NCBI GenBank assembly: GCA_964400625.1
Contig: CAYNUS010000004.1
Span: forward strand, 1 to 64,000
Reading direction: 5' to 3'
From: DYFX01 sp964400625
GTDB taxonomy: Bacteria > Patescibacteriota > Patescibacteriia > SG8-24 > DYFX01
Length of the DNA: 64,000 bases
The translations under genes were made by a program, and so were the position numbers. Under the pieces are notes generated by a model. The model ran no database searches, was not told the origin of the DNA, and worked only from the letters and a program-made list of their open reading frames with translations. This document shows positions 50,452 to 58,260 of this stretch, in pieces (position 1 is the first letter of the stretch; each line of letters begins with the position of its first letter).

Positions 50452-51636
50452 TCATCGGCTGACGCGGAAGATGAACGTCTTCAGGTAGTTCGATTCGGGG
50501 AAATAGACGGACTGCGGATGATCGGCGCTCTGGCGCACGACGGCGAGCATGTCGAGCGTGATGCCGGCCTGCACGGAGGCGCGACGGAGCGTGTAGGCCA
50601 GGTCGTCTTCCGTCAGGAAGTGCGAGCAGCTGGACGTGGCGAAGATGCCGCCGTCCTTCACGAGGCGCATCGCGGCGCGGTTCAGGAAGTGGTATGCCTT
50701 GCGGCCGCTCTCGGCGTCCTTCATCGCCTTGATGAGGGCCGGCGGATCCATCACCACCATGTCGAGGTCGCCGTCCTTCTGCTCGCCGAGCCACTGGAAG
50801 ATGTCGGCGTTCTCCGTCGTGAAGTCGGCGGCCTTGATCTTGTGGAGCTTGGCGTGCTTTTCGCAGAGCGCGAGGGCGTCCTCGGAGGAATCCATGTTGC
50901 GCACGGACTCGGCGCCGCCCTTCATCATCGCCACGCCGGCCGCGCCGGAGTACGAGAAGAGGCTGAGCACCTTGCGGCCCTCGGCGAACCGGGCGAGCGC
51001 CGCGCGCGCGTCCTTCTGGTCGAGGAAGAAGCCGGTCTTCTGTCCGGCCTTCACGTCGGCCAGGAACTTCAGGCCGTTCTCCTTGAACTCCACGATCTCC
51101 GCTTCGCCCGTATGGACCTCGACGACGTCCTCGAGCAGTTCCTCCTCGCGGACGGAGAGGTCGCTGCGTTCGATGATGTTCTTCGGGGCCAGGACCTTCT
51201 CGATGGCGGCGATGACGTCGAGGCGGAAGCGGTCCATGCCGGTCGTGGAGATCTGGAAGACGACGGTGTCGTCGTAGCGGTCGACGACCAGGCCCGGGAG
51301 ATGGTCCGCCTCGCCGAAGACGACGCGATAGCCGGTGGTCTCGGTACCGGGGCCGTAGCCCATCGCCAGGCGGCGGTCGTTCGCCTCCTTCAGGCGCGCG
51401 GCGATCCAGGCGCCGTCGATCTCCTTGTCGCCGAACGCGAAGACGCGCACCGCGATGGAACTGCGGGCCGAATAGGTGCCGGTCGCGAGGACGATGCCGC
51501 GCTTGTCGGCGACGCGGACGACGGTCCCGTGCGCGGAGTCGTCCGGGGCGTCCTCGAGCGCGCCGGAGAAGATCCACGGATGGCGGAACGCCACGTTGGC
51601 CTCCTTACCGGCCTTGAGTTTGATGATGGGGTTCAT
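50452..51636 (-). CDS. rlmI: RlmI-like class I SAM-dependent rRNA methyltransferase
   Basis: 394 aa. An N-terminal PUA-like domain (HPWIFSGALE) and an EEHEB-type linker (LPGLVVDRYDD) lead into the SAM domain VLSLFSYSGAAGVAMM. The catalytic motif is VVMDPPALI with SSCSHFLTEDD after it. RlmI makes m5C1962 in 23S rRNA. The family also includes RlmK-type enzymes, so the exact site is inferred. Confidence 0.92.
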   Translation of the reverse strand: MNPIIKLKAGKEANVAFRHPWIFSGALEDAPDDSAHGTVVRVADKRGIVLATGTYSARSSIAVRVFAFGDKEIDGAWIAARLKEANDRRLAMGYGPGTETTGYRVVFGEADHLPGLVVDRYDDTVVFQISTTGMDRFRLDVIAAIEKVLAPKNIIERSDLSVREEELLEDVVEVHTGEAEIVEFKENGLKFLADVKAGQKTGFFLDQKDARAALARFAEGRKVLSLFSYSGAAGVAMMKGGAESVRNMDSSEDALALCEKHAKLHKIKAADFTTENADIFQWLGEQKDGDLDMVVMDPPALIKAMKDAESGRKAYHFLNRAAMRLVKDGGIFATSSCSHFLTEDDLAYTLRRASVQAGITLDMLAVVRQSADHPQSVYFPESNYLKTFIFRVSR

Positions 51637-51667
51637 AGCGCGCGGTAGCGTATCACGATTTCGCGGA

Positions 51668-51697
51668 AAAAGAAAGGCTCAACCGAGAGGTTGAGCC
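51668..51697 (-). terminator. strong terminator of the structured short transcript
   Basis: Perfect 9-bp stem GGCTCAACC/GGTTGAGCC (51676-51697) with a T-rich tract on the minus strand (TTTCTTTTT). It contains the stop codon of the 47-aa reading frame (51679-51681). Confidence 0.9.
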
Positions 51698-51910
51698 GTG
51701 CTGAGGGCCTTGGTGGCCAGATCGAGGAGCGCCAGAAGCGCTTCCTCCAGCCGATGCCCGACGTCGGGCAGAAAGACCTTGAGCGTAAGGAGCGTCAGGA
51801 CGAGGAGGAAGACCTGCCGCATATTCCGGGGGTTAGACCCCGAGGGCGGCTTAAGGTTCCTCCTCGGGCACCGGCTTCGCGCGCGGCTCGAGGGCAATGT
51901 CCGAGGAGGA
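51676..51910 (-). ncRNA. short structured transcript with self-complementary anti-Shine-Dalgarno 5' end
   Basis: Bounded by a near-perfect promoter and a strong terminator. At its 5' end ATGTCC/GGACAT forms a hairpin that exposes UCCUC in the loop. The same bases (51901-51910) are perfectly complementary over 10 bp to CCGAGGAGGA (minus strand, 51858-51867), so two exclusive folds are possible. A further GGGG/CCCC hairpin lies just before the ATG of the small ORF. It may be a regulated leader for that ORF or an independent small RNA. Confidence 0.45.
51679..51822 (-). CDS. possible small hydrophobic protein, 47 aa
   Basis: MRQVFLLVLTLLTLKVFLPD opens with a hydrophobic helix long enough to insert in the membrane, followed by an amphipathic helix. 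It is the main reading frame of the short transcript at 51.68-51.91 kb. The nearest Shine-Dalgarno-like stretch is about 30 nt upstream, so translation is uncertain. The size and topology resemble small membrane peptides, including type I toxins, but nothing shows toxicity. Confidence 0.4.
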   Translation of the reverse strand: MRQVFLLVLTLLTLKVFLPDVGHRLEEALLALLDLATKALSTAQPLG

Positions 51911-51916
51911 CATACC

Positions 51917-51945
51917 TTTATATACGTTTTTTCCGATCTTGTCAA
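51917..51945 (-). promoter_or_regulatory. near-perfect sigma70 promoter
   Basis: Minus-strand TTGACA (51940-51945), exactly 17 bp, TATAAA (51917-51922). It is the best consensus match seen in the window. Confidence 0.88.
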
Positions 51946-51957
51946 GCCGCGCATACA

Positions 51958-51985
51958 AAGAAAAACGCCCGTCTAGAGACGGGCG
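51958..51985 (-). terminator. homoserine dehydrogenase terminator with stop codon at the loop
   Basis: CGCCCGTC/GACGGGCG stem (51966-51985) with T5CTTT on the minus strand. The TAG stop (51973-51975) straddles stem and loop. Confidence 0.88.
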
Positions 51986-53001
51986 AGGGAGCGGAGCAGA
52001 TCGCCGAAGACGGCGGTGGCGGTGACCGCGGCGCCGGCGCCTGGCCCGCGGATGACGATCGGGTGCGGACCGTTCCGCTCCGTCTCGATGATGAAGCGGT
52101 TCTCCGGGCCTTCGAGCGGAGATCGGCCCGCGGCGCGTTCGCGCAGGCCGCCGCGCACGACGCTCGAACCGGAGATGGTCGGCTCGATCTCGACGACGTA
52201 CTCCACCGGCCCGTGCGGCGACCATGCTTCGGGCCAGGCGGTGACGTCCTTCAGCTTCTCGACGAAGCCCTCGCCGAAGAGGTTCGCCGCGTCCGGCGCG
52301 ATGACCGGCGCGATGGCGTCTTCCGGGACCCACCAGCAGCCGCAGAGGCTCGCCAGGATCTTGGTCTTGCGCGCGACGTCCTTGCAGAGCAAGTCCTCGC
52401 GCGGATCGGGCTCGGTCAGACCCAGCTCGCGCGCCTCGGAGAGCGCCTTCCCGAACGGCACGCGCTTGGCATGCGCCTCGCACAGGAAGTTCAGGGTGCC
52501 GGAGAGCGTCGCCGTGAGCCGCACGATGCGGTCGCCGGTCTCGATCAGCTCGCGGAGCGTACGGATGACGGGCAGGCCGCCGCCGACGGTCGCCTCGAAC
52601 CAGTAGGCCCGATGCGAGCGATGATCCATCGCTTCCGTCAGCCGGCGGAACGTCGGAAGGTCCACGTCGAGCGGCCGCTTGTTGGCGGTCACGACCGGGA
52701 ATCCGGACTCGACGAGCGAGAGGTGCAGCGCCAGGGTCCGTGCGTCCGAGACGTCGACCACGACCGGTTCGCGACCGTGCCGGCGCAGTTCCAGCGCCAT
52801 CTCGACGATCGGGAGCCACGCGTCCGACGACGTGCGCCGGTCGGTCTTGCCGCCCGCGCGGTCGATCCAGCCGCTCGTGACTTCCGCCTCCAAGACGAAC
52901 TTAAGGTCGGTCCCGGTCCGCTCGTTATACGCGCGGAGGTGCCGCTTGAGGGCGCTCCCGACGCGTCCGCGTCCGATCAGGATCAGGTCGATCTCTCGCA
53001 T
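51973..53001 (-). CDS. hom: homoserine dehydrogenase
   Basis: About 342 aa. It starts MREIDLILIGRGRVGSAL (NAD(P)-binding glycines) after a GAGGAGG site. The catalytic domain shows EATVGGGLPVIRTLREL and ATLSGTLNFL, with DPREDLLCKDVARKTKIL carrying the conserved Asp and Lys. The C-terminus has RGPGAGAAVTATAVFGDLL. It reduces aspartate semialdehyde to homoserine. No aspartokinase or ACT domain is attached and no other threonine or methionine genes are nearby, so it stands alone. Confidence 0.92.
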   Translation of the reverse strand: MREIDLILIGRGRVGSALKRHLRAYNERTGTDLKFVLEAEVTSGWIDRAGGKTDRRTSSDAWLPIVEMALELRRHGREPVVVDVSDARTLALHLSLVESGFPVVTANKRPLDVDLPTFRRLTEAMDHRSHRAYWFEATVGGGLPVIRTLRELIETGDRIVRLTATLSGTLNFLCEAHAKRVPFGKALSEARELGLTEPDPREDLLCKDVARKTKILASLCGCWWVPEDAIAPVIAPDAANLFGEGFVEKLKDVTAWPEAWSPHGPVEYVVEIEPTISGSSVVRGGLRERAAGRSPLEGPENRFIIETERNGPHPIVIRGPGAGAAVTATAVFGDLLRSLARL

Positions 53002-53063
53002 GCATGCCTCCTCGCGGTTGGACCGCCGAGGCGTTCTTACCACGCTTTCGCCGCTTCGTGAAG

Positions 53064-53093
53064 GCAAAACCGCCCCCGAGGAGGCGGTTTTGC
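53064..53093. terminator. bidirectional terminator
   Basis: Perfect 11-bp stem GCAAAACCGCC/GGCGGTTTTGC. It closes the DUF4349 gene on the minus strand, upstream of the homoserine dehydrogenase start. Confidence 0.85.
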
Positions 53094-53099
53094 GGCCGT

Positions 53100-54098
53100 T
53101 CAGGCCCGGGGTTGGCGCTTCTTCCAGAGCCGCCAGACGATCCAGGCGACGAGGCCGATGGGGAGCAGGATGCCGCCCCAGACGATGACGACGTAGATGA
53201 GTCCGGCGACGAGGTCCTGCGCGGAGGCGACCAAGGTCTGCACGGCGCCGCGGAAGATGGCGCCGAGGCGGAACTCCTTGGTGGGAGCGCGGACGGTCGC
53301 CTCTTCCTCGAGCGAGACGGAGATCGTGGAGTAGGACGTCGTGTTCTCGAGGTACTTCAGGCGCCCCTCGTACGACTCGATGACGGAGCGGATCGAACCG
53401 AGGCGTTCCTGCACCTTGAGCGTGTCTTCGACGGTGCGGGCCTGCTTCAGGATCTCGAGGTACGTCTCCTCTTGGGCCTTGGCGTTGCGGAGCTGGGCCT
53501 GGAGGTCGGTGTACTGCTCGGTGACGTCCTGACCGGTCGCGGTCTCATGCTTCACGAGCGTCGCGAGGCCCTTGATGGCGGACATCGCTTCCTCGAACTT
53601 CGCGACCGGCACGCGCACGCTGACGTCGCCGCCGTAGGTGCCGTCGCCGCGTTCGGTGACGGACGAGCTCTGGACGAAGCCGCCGCGTTCGGTGGCGATC
53701 TTGGCGACGTCGGCCGCCGCGTCGGTCACCTTCTCGACCACCATGCGGAGGTAGCCGTTCTTCACGATCTTCTGGTCGACTTCGGCGGCGGTCTGCCCGG
53801 CCGTCGGCTGGGGCGACGGGAAGTACAGCATGGCCATGTCGCGGCCGTCGTAGTCCGCCGGCGGCATCGGCGCGATCGACGGCGCCATCGCCTTGCCGGG
53901 GTACCCGCCCCCGACCGCCGATTCCTCGTAGGCGTAGGAGTCGGTCGTGACCCCCATCATCGCCTCGCCCCGGTCGAAGGCGAGCGGATACGGCTTACGG
54001 TCGTCCCATTTCACGGCCGCCGTGATGACCAGCGCGACCGCGAGGATCGCGAGGGCCGTCTTCGGCTTCTGCTTGAAGTACGCGACGAGGTTCGTCAT
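53100..54098 (-). CDS. DUF4349 membrane protein
   Basis: About 332 aa. An N-terminal membrane anchor (about residues 13-30) and a short Pro/Gly-rich linker lead to the DUF4349 region (QKIVKNGYLRMVVEKV, then VTERGDGTYGGDVSVRVPV). A coiled coil follows (about 190-255), then two closing hydrophobic segments and a basic tail. The ligand is unknown. The domain is found in many envelope proteins of unproven function. Confidence 0.85.
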   Translation of the reverse strand: MTNLVAYFKQKPKTALAILAVALVITAAVKWDDRKPYPLAFDRGEAMMGVTTDSYAYEESAVGGGYPGKAMAPSIAPMPPADYDGRDMAMLYFPSPQPTAGQTAAEVDQKIVKNGYLRMVVEKVTDAAADVAKIATERGGFVQSSSVTERGDGTYGGDVSVRVPVAKFEEAMSAIKGLATLVKHETATGQDVTEQYTDLQAQLRNAKAQEETYLEILKQARTVEDTLKVQERLGSIRSVIESYEGRLKYLENTTSYSTISVSLEEEATVRAPTKEFRLGAIFRGAVQTLVASAQDLVAGLIYVVIVWGGILLPIGLVAWIVWRLWKKRQPRA

Positions 54099-54165
54099 AG
54101 GTCGATGAAACTTAGTTTCTAGGCCCATTCTACCATGTCCTACGATCCCGCGCCTTTTCGGTAAC

Positions 54166-54190
54166 GAAAATCCCGCGCGGAGGGCGCGGG
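54166..54190 (-). terminator. intrinsic terminator
   Basis: CCCGCGC/GCGCGGG stem followed by TTTTCG on the minus strand, just after the stop of the 223-aa gene. Confidence 0.8.
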
Positions 54191-54195
54191 AGAGG

Positions 54196-54867
54196 CTAAC
54201 CGTCGATGCCGACGTACTTGAGGTCCCGGAAGAGGTCCGGGCGGAGGTTGAAGAACCGCTGGTCCTTGGGCGGCTTGGCGTCGACCGCCTGGATGGAACT
54301 CCACTTGCGAAGGTCGCACGGGAACGCTTCCGTCGGGTCCGTGATCTTGATGATCTCGAGCGTGGTGCCGGCGCCCTTGGTGTAGGAGAACCGGTGGATG
54401 CCGTCGAGGACGGCGTGGCGGTTGGCGATCTGCTCGACGATGGGCGGCAGGTACTGGGCGATGGCCCGGTCCCCTTCCGCCGTCGTGCCGAAGATGAGGC
54501 TCGCGCCCTTCTTGGCGATGCCGTACGGCACGTCGTGCTCGTCGAACATGGCGGTGAACAGCTCATGCAGATCGTTGATCTTGCGGCGCTCGACGAAGGT
54601 CTGGCCGACCTTCGACATGCGCGGGTCCATGCGGTAGCGGTCGATGCGGCAGCCGGCGTACGGCTTCCGTCCGGGATCGCCCGCGAGCGGGACGCTCTCC
54701 AGCAGGCGCTCGAGGTAATCGAGGCGCATGTTCAGGATGTGGCGCGCCGAAACGATCTGCCGCGGCGACACGATGCGGTCGGCGCCGGACATCTGTGCGT
54801 ACTCGCGCATGTCGATGCCGGTGCGGCGGCCGAACTCGGAAAGGTCGATGGGCAGGAACGAGGACAT
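54196..54867 (-). CDS. hypothetical protein with ParB-like motif
   Basis: About 223 aa, start chosen from GGAGG nine bases upstream. There is no membrane segment. The stretch VLDGIHRFSYTKGAGTTLEI looks like the ParB/Srx-type G-x-H-R box, but the rest of that fold was not traced. Neighbours give no hint. Treat it as unknown. Confidence 0.6.
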   Translation of the reverse strand: MSSFLPIDLSEFGRRTGIDMREYAQMSGADRIVSPRQIVSARHILNMRLDYLERLLESVPLAGDPGRKPYAGCRIDRYRMDPRMSKVGQTFVERRKINDLHELFTAMFDEHDVPYGIAKKGASLIFGTTAEGDRAIAQYLPPIVEQIANRHAVLDGIHRFSYTKGAGTTLEIIKITDPTEAFPCDLRKWSSIQAVDAKPPKDQRFFNLRPDLFRDLKYVGIDG

Positions 54868-54995
54868 GGGAAAGACCTCCGGTCGGCACACTCTACGCCC
54901 GGACGGCTCCGCAGGCTTGTGGACAACTTGCCCAGCGGCGGGAAGCGTCGTATCATCGTTCCAGCGCGGCGTTTCTGCCGGGCGGAACCCTCACC

Positions 54996-55292
54996 ATGGA
55001 GCGATTCGAGATGCCGAAGACGAACCCCGAGGCCGAACGCGTCGGACGGCTGGCGAAGTCCGCCGCCGAACTCGCGCCGAGCCTCGACCTGAAGCGTTAC
55101 CCCAACGCGCATGTCCACGCGGCGCTCGACCGCGCGGGCATCAAGGACGCCGAGACCCGCGGACGGCTCATCCCCGAGATCAAGAAGGCGCTGCATCGCG
55201 CCAAGCCCGTCCCTTTCTCGGAACGACCCGATCTCATCGAGGACGCGCGCATCCAGGAGTTGCGGCATCCCAAAGACGAAGACGAGGCTTGA
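54996..55292 (+). CDS. hypothetical protein, 98 aa
   Basis: Charged, mostly helical, with no family recognised. An in-frame ATG at 55011 is an alternative start. Neither has a strong ribosome binding site. The stop TGA lies in the loop of its terminator, which supports the reading frame. Confidence 0.6.
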   Translation: MERFEMPKTNPEAERVGRLAKSAAELAPSLDLKRYPNAHVHAALDRAGIKDAETRGRLIPEIKKALHRAKPVPFSERPDLIEDARIQELRHPKDEDEA

Positions 55293-55306
55293 GCCTCGTC
55301 TTTTTT
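55281..55306 (+). terminator. terminator with stop codon in the loop
   Basis: Perfect 8-bp stem GACGAGGC/GCCTCGTC with loop TTGA carrying the stop codon of the 98-aa gene (55290-55292), then T6. Confidence 0.9.
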
Positions 55307-55848
55307 CATGCGCGGATGGGATGTTCTTCGCGGAGCCGCTTCCGGAGCGTCCGGTGTTCGGGGATCGCGCGGGCCACGAGCGCCCAGAAGCGCGTCGAAT
55401 GGTCGAAGGCCAGCAGGTGGCAGAGCTCGTGGACGACGATGTAGTCGGCCAGGCGCGGCGGCAGGAGCGCGATGCGGTAGTTGAAGGACAGGCGTCCGTC
55501 GCGCGAGCAGCTGCCCCAGCGCGACGCTTGGTCGCGCACGGAAACGGCTTTCACCGCGACGCCGTAGGCCGGGGCGTAGCGCGCGATGGCGGCGTAGGCG
55601 AGGCGCCGGGCGGCTTCCTTGTGCGCGAGGTACGCACGCCGCGCCTCCGCCCTGCTCGGACGCGGCGCGACGAGGCGCATCGCTTCGGACGTCCGCGCGA
55701 CCCAATCGGCCTGCGTCCGCATGAAGCGCACGACGGAGCTCCAGGTGACGCCGCGCGGGACCGTCACCGACGCGCGGCCGCCGGGATGCACGCGGATGCT
55801 GATCCGGCGGGCGCGCGGATGCGTGCGGAGCTCGGCCTCGAACGGCAT
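55306..55848 (-). CDS. YgjP-type (DUF45) metallopeptidase
   Basis: About 180 aa. HELCHLLAFDHSTRFW contains HExxH and the downstream His of the YgjP/SprT-like zinc fold, and RWGSCSRDGRLSFN is a family hallmark. It is cytoplasmic by sequence. Substrates are unknown. The start ATG shares its last base with the stop of the upstream DUF2177 gene (ATGA-type TGATG junction). Confidence 0.9.
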   Translation of the reverse strand: MPFEAELRTHPRARRISIRVHPGGRASVTVPRGVTWSSVVRFMRTQADWVARTSEAMRLVAPRPSRAEARRAYLAHKEAARRLAYAAIARYAPAYGVAVKAVSVRDQASRWGSCSRDGRLSFNYRIALLPPRLADYIVVHELCHLLAFDHSTRFWALVARAIPEHRTLRKRLREEHPIRA

Positions 55849-56252
55849 CACTTCAGCCACACGAGCGCGGAAGTCATCGCCGCGGCCGTCGCGCCGCAGA
55901 CGAAGGCGCCCCAGGCGGCGTCGAGGAGCGACAGCCGGAGCGGCCAGCCCGCGAGCGTGGCGAGATTCGTGAAATCGTAGACGCCGTAGAGGATGAGGCC
56001 GTAGAGCGCGCCCCAGCCGAAGCCGGAGAGCGGCCCGGAGGCCGTCGGAACGACGAAGACCGCGAGGCCGACGAGCGCCAGGACGTAGACGAGCGCGGCC
56101 GCGCGCCAGAGCACGTCGATGCCCTCGCCTGCCTTGCGCGCGAGCGATCCGAGACCGCGGCGATATTCCCCTTTCGCGACGACGCCCAGCCAGAGGGCGT
56201 CGAGCGCGAGGAAGACCGGCAATCCGATGAGGACGAGCTTCAGCGTCTGCAT
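55848..56252 (-). CDS. DUF2177 family membrane protein
   Basis: About 134 aa with four membrane helices and the family landmarks LDALWLGVVAKGEY, YGVYDFTNLATL and LLDAAWGAFVCG. Function is unknown across the family. It has an extended -10 (TGCTATACT) eight bases before the ATG, so it is probably leaderless, and it is coupled to the YgjP gene. Confidence 0.88.
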   Translation of the reverse strand: MQTLKLVLIGLPVFLALDALWLGVVAKGEYRRGLGSLARKAGEGIDVLWRAAALVYVLALVGLAVFVVPTASGPLSGFGWGALYGLILYGVYDFTNLATLAGWPLRLSLLDAAWGAFVCGATAAAMTSALVWLK

Positions 56253-56260
56253 ATGCGCGA

Positions 56261-56269
56261 AGTATAGCA
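56261..56269 (-). promoter_or_regulatory. extended -10 promoter of the DUF2177-YgjP pair
   Basis: Minus-strand TGC TATACT, with the ATG at 56252 (8 nt downstream). Confidence 0.6.
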
Positions 56270-56274
56270 TGCCG

Positions 56275-56295
56275 AAAGGCGCCCTTGCGGGCGCC
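56275..56295 (-). terminator. nrdA terminator
   Basis: GGCGCCC/GGGCGCC stem with loop TTGC and TTTC on the minus strand. It lies just after the nrdA stop and just before the DUF2177 promoter. Confidence 0.8.
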
Positions 56296-56304
56296 TCACC
56301 GGCC

Positions 56305-58215
56305 TTATTGGCAGACCGCGCACTCCTCGTTGGCGAAGTCGCGGGCCTGGACCTTCATCTGGGCGTTATCGATGGCGTCGGCCTCGATCGGCGCGGCCGA
56401 GCGGAGGTAGTACAGGCTCTTGGCACCGGCCTTCCAAGCCAGGAAGTGCGCGTCGTGCAGGTACTTGCCGCTGATGGGCGTCGGGAAGAAGAGGTTCACC
56501 GACTGCGACTGGCAGAGATACGGCTGGCGGTCGGCGGCCTGCTGGACGATCTCGCGCATGTTCATCTCGTAGCCGGTGCGGAAGACGGCCTTCTCCTCGT
56601 CGGTGAGCTCCTCCATGTGCTGGACCGAGCCCTTGGCGGCGATGACCTTCTTCCAGGTCTCGGTGGTGTTGATGCCCTTCTTCTCGAAGAGCCTCTCGAG
56701 ATGGCGGCTCTTCACGAGGAAGCTGCCCGAGAGCGTCTTCTGGAGGTAGGCGTTGCCGGTGATGGGCTCGACGCAGGGCGTGGCCTCGCCGCAGATGAAG
56801 CTGATGGACGCCGTCGGCGCGATCGAGAGGATGTAGCTGTTGCGCTGGTCGCCGCCGTCGAGCGGGGCGCCGCGTTCCTCCTTGAGCGCCCGCGACGCGG
56901 CCTTCGCGTGCTTGTGGATCAGGCTGAAGATCTTCTTGTTCACGCCGCGCGCCGCCACGCTCTCGAACGGCAGGTTCTTCGACATCAGGTAGCCGTGGTA
57001 GCCCATGACGCCGAGGCCGATGGAGCGCTCGTGCAGGACGGAGTTGATCGACTTCGCGTAGTACTTCGGGTCGGCCGCCTCGACGAAGTTGTCGAGGACG
57101 TTGTCGAGCGCGCGCACGGCGTCGGCGATGAGCGATTCCGCGTGCGGTTCCCACTCGTCGAAGCGCTCGAGGTTGAGCGACGAGAGGCAGCAGACGGCGG
57201 TGCGGTCATGCGTGGTCGGAAGCGTGATCTCCGAGCAGAGGTTGCTCTGCTGGATGAAGAGCCCCTTCTCCTTGTGGTGCTCCGGCACGGCGCGGTTCAC
57301 GGTGTCGATGAAGAGCAGGTACGGCTCGCCCGTCTCGACGCGCGTCTTCAGGATCTTGCGCCAGACTTCGGTGGCGTCGAGCTCCTTCACCGCGACCTTC
57401 CGCTTCGGGTCGATGAGCTGATAGGTACGCTTCTCCTCGACCGCCTTCATGAACTCGTCGGTGACGACGAGGCCGTGGTTGGTGTTGAGGCAGCGGCGGT
57501 TCATGTCGCCCACCGGCTTGCGGATGTCGATGAACTCCTCGATGTCCGGGTGGTCGACGCGCAGGTAGGCCGCGCCGGCGCCGCGCCGCACGCCGCCTTG
57601 CGAGACCGCGATGATCGACGAGTCCATCACCTTGATGAACGGGATGACGCCGGAGGAGGTGCCGCCCATCGAGAGCGGGGCGTTCTGCCCGCGGAGTTCC
57701 GACCAGTTGGTGCCGATGCCGCCGCCGTTCTTGGAGATGAAGGCGTTCTCGGTGTAGCCCTCGTAGATGCCCTCGATGCTGTCGGGGACGGTGTTCAGGA
57801 AGCACGAGATCGGCAGGCCGCGGTTGGTGTAGGTGTTGGTCAGGACCGGGGTGGCCGGCATGAACCAGTTCATCGACATCGCGTCATAGAGCCGCTGGGC
57901 GTGCGCCGCCTCGCCGCGCGCCATGCCGCAGGCCACGCGCGAGAAGAACATCTGCGGGTCCTCGACGATCTGGCCCTTGGCGTCCTTCAGGAAGTAGCGG
58001 TCGCGCAGGTTCTCCAGGCCGAAATACGTGAGGAGCGCGTTGCGTTCCGGGCGCGTGACGATCTTGCGCTGGACGTCGGCGTCGCCCCGGTACTGGGGGG
58101 AATCCCAGCTGCCGCGCCCCTGCGTCTTGGCCAGCGTCTCCTCCAAGAGGATGTCGCGGGCGTCGGCGAGGTCGTTGTTGGACAGGGCGTCGATGACGGA
58201 AGCGTGGCGCGGCAT
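56305..58215 (-). CDS. nrdA: ribonucleoside-diphosphate reductase alpha subunit
   Basis: 636 aa class I large subunit. The active-site cysteines are seen in ISCFLNTV, NLCSEITLP and the C-terminal ECAVCQ shuttle. There is no N-terminal ATP-cone, so allosteric on/off control by dATP is probably missing or different. Together with NrdB it reduces ribonucleotides to deoxyribonucleotides under oxygen. It is the second gene of nrdB-nrdA. Confidence 0.96.
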   Translation of the reverse strand: MPRHASVIDALSNNDLADARDILLEETLAKTQGRGSWDSPQYRGDADVQRKIVTRPERNALLTYFGLENLRDRYFLKDAKGQIVEDPQMFFSRVACGMARGEAAHAQRLYDAMSMNWFMPATPVLTNTYTNRGLPISCFLNTVPDSIEGIYEGYTENAFISKNGGGIGTNWSELRGQNAPLSMGGTSSGVIPFIKVMDSSIIAVSQGGVRRGAGAAYLRVDHPDIEEFIDIRKPVGDMNRRCLNTNHGLVVTDEFMKAVEEKRTYQLIDPKRKVAVKELDATEVWRKILKTRVETGEPYLLFIDTVNRAVPEHHKEKGLFIQQSNLCSEITLPTTHDRTAVCCLSSLNLERFDEWEPHAESLIADAVRALDNVLDNFVEAADPKYYAKSINSVLHERSIGLGVMGYHGYLMSKNLPFESVAARGVNKKIFSLIHKHAKAASRALKEERGAPLDGGDQRNSYILSIAPTASISFICGEATPCVEPITGNAYLQKTLSGSFLVKSRHLERLFEKKGINTTETWKKVIAAKGSVQHMEELTDEEKAVFRTGYEMNMREIVQQAADRQPYLCQSQSVNLFFPTPISGKYLHDAHFLAWKAGAKSLYYLRSAAPIEADAIDNAQMKVQARDFANEECAVCQ

Positions 58216-58260
58216 AGGCTGACTCGTGACGGATGAGTAAGCGGACGCGACGCGGAAGGC

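Noticed and set aside
51911..51913. ATG opening a 20-codon frame right after the strong promoter
   Set aside because: It begins only 3 nt after the -10, upstream of the expected transcription start, so it probably is not in the mRNA.
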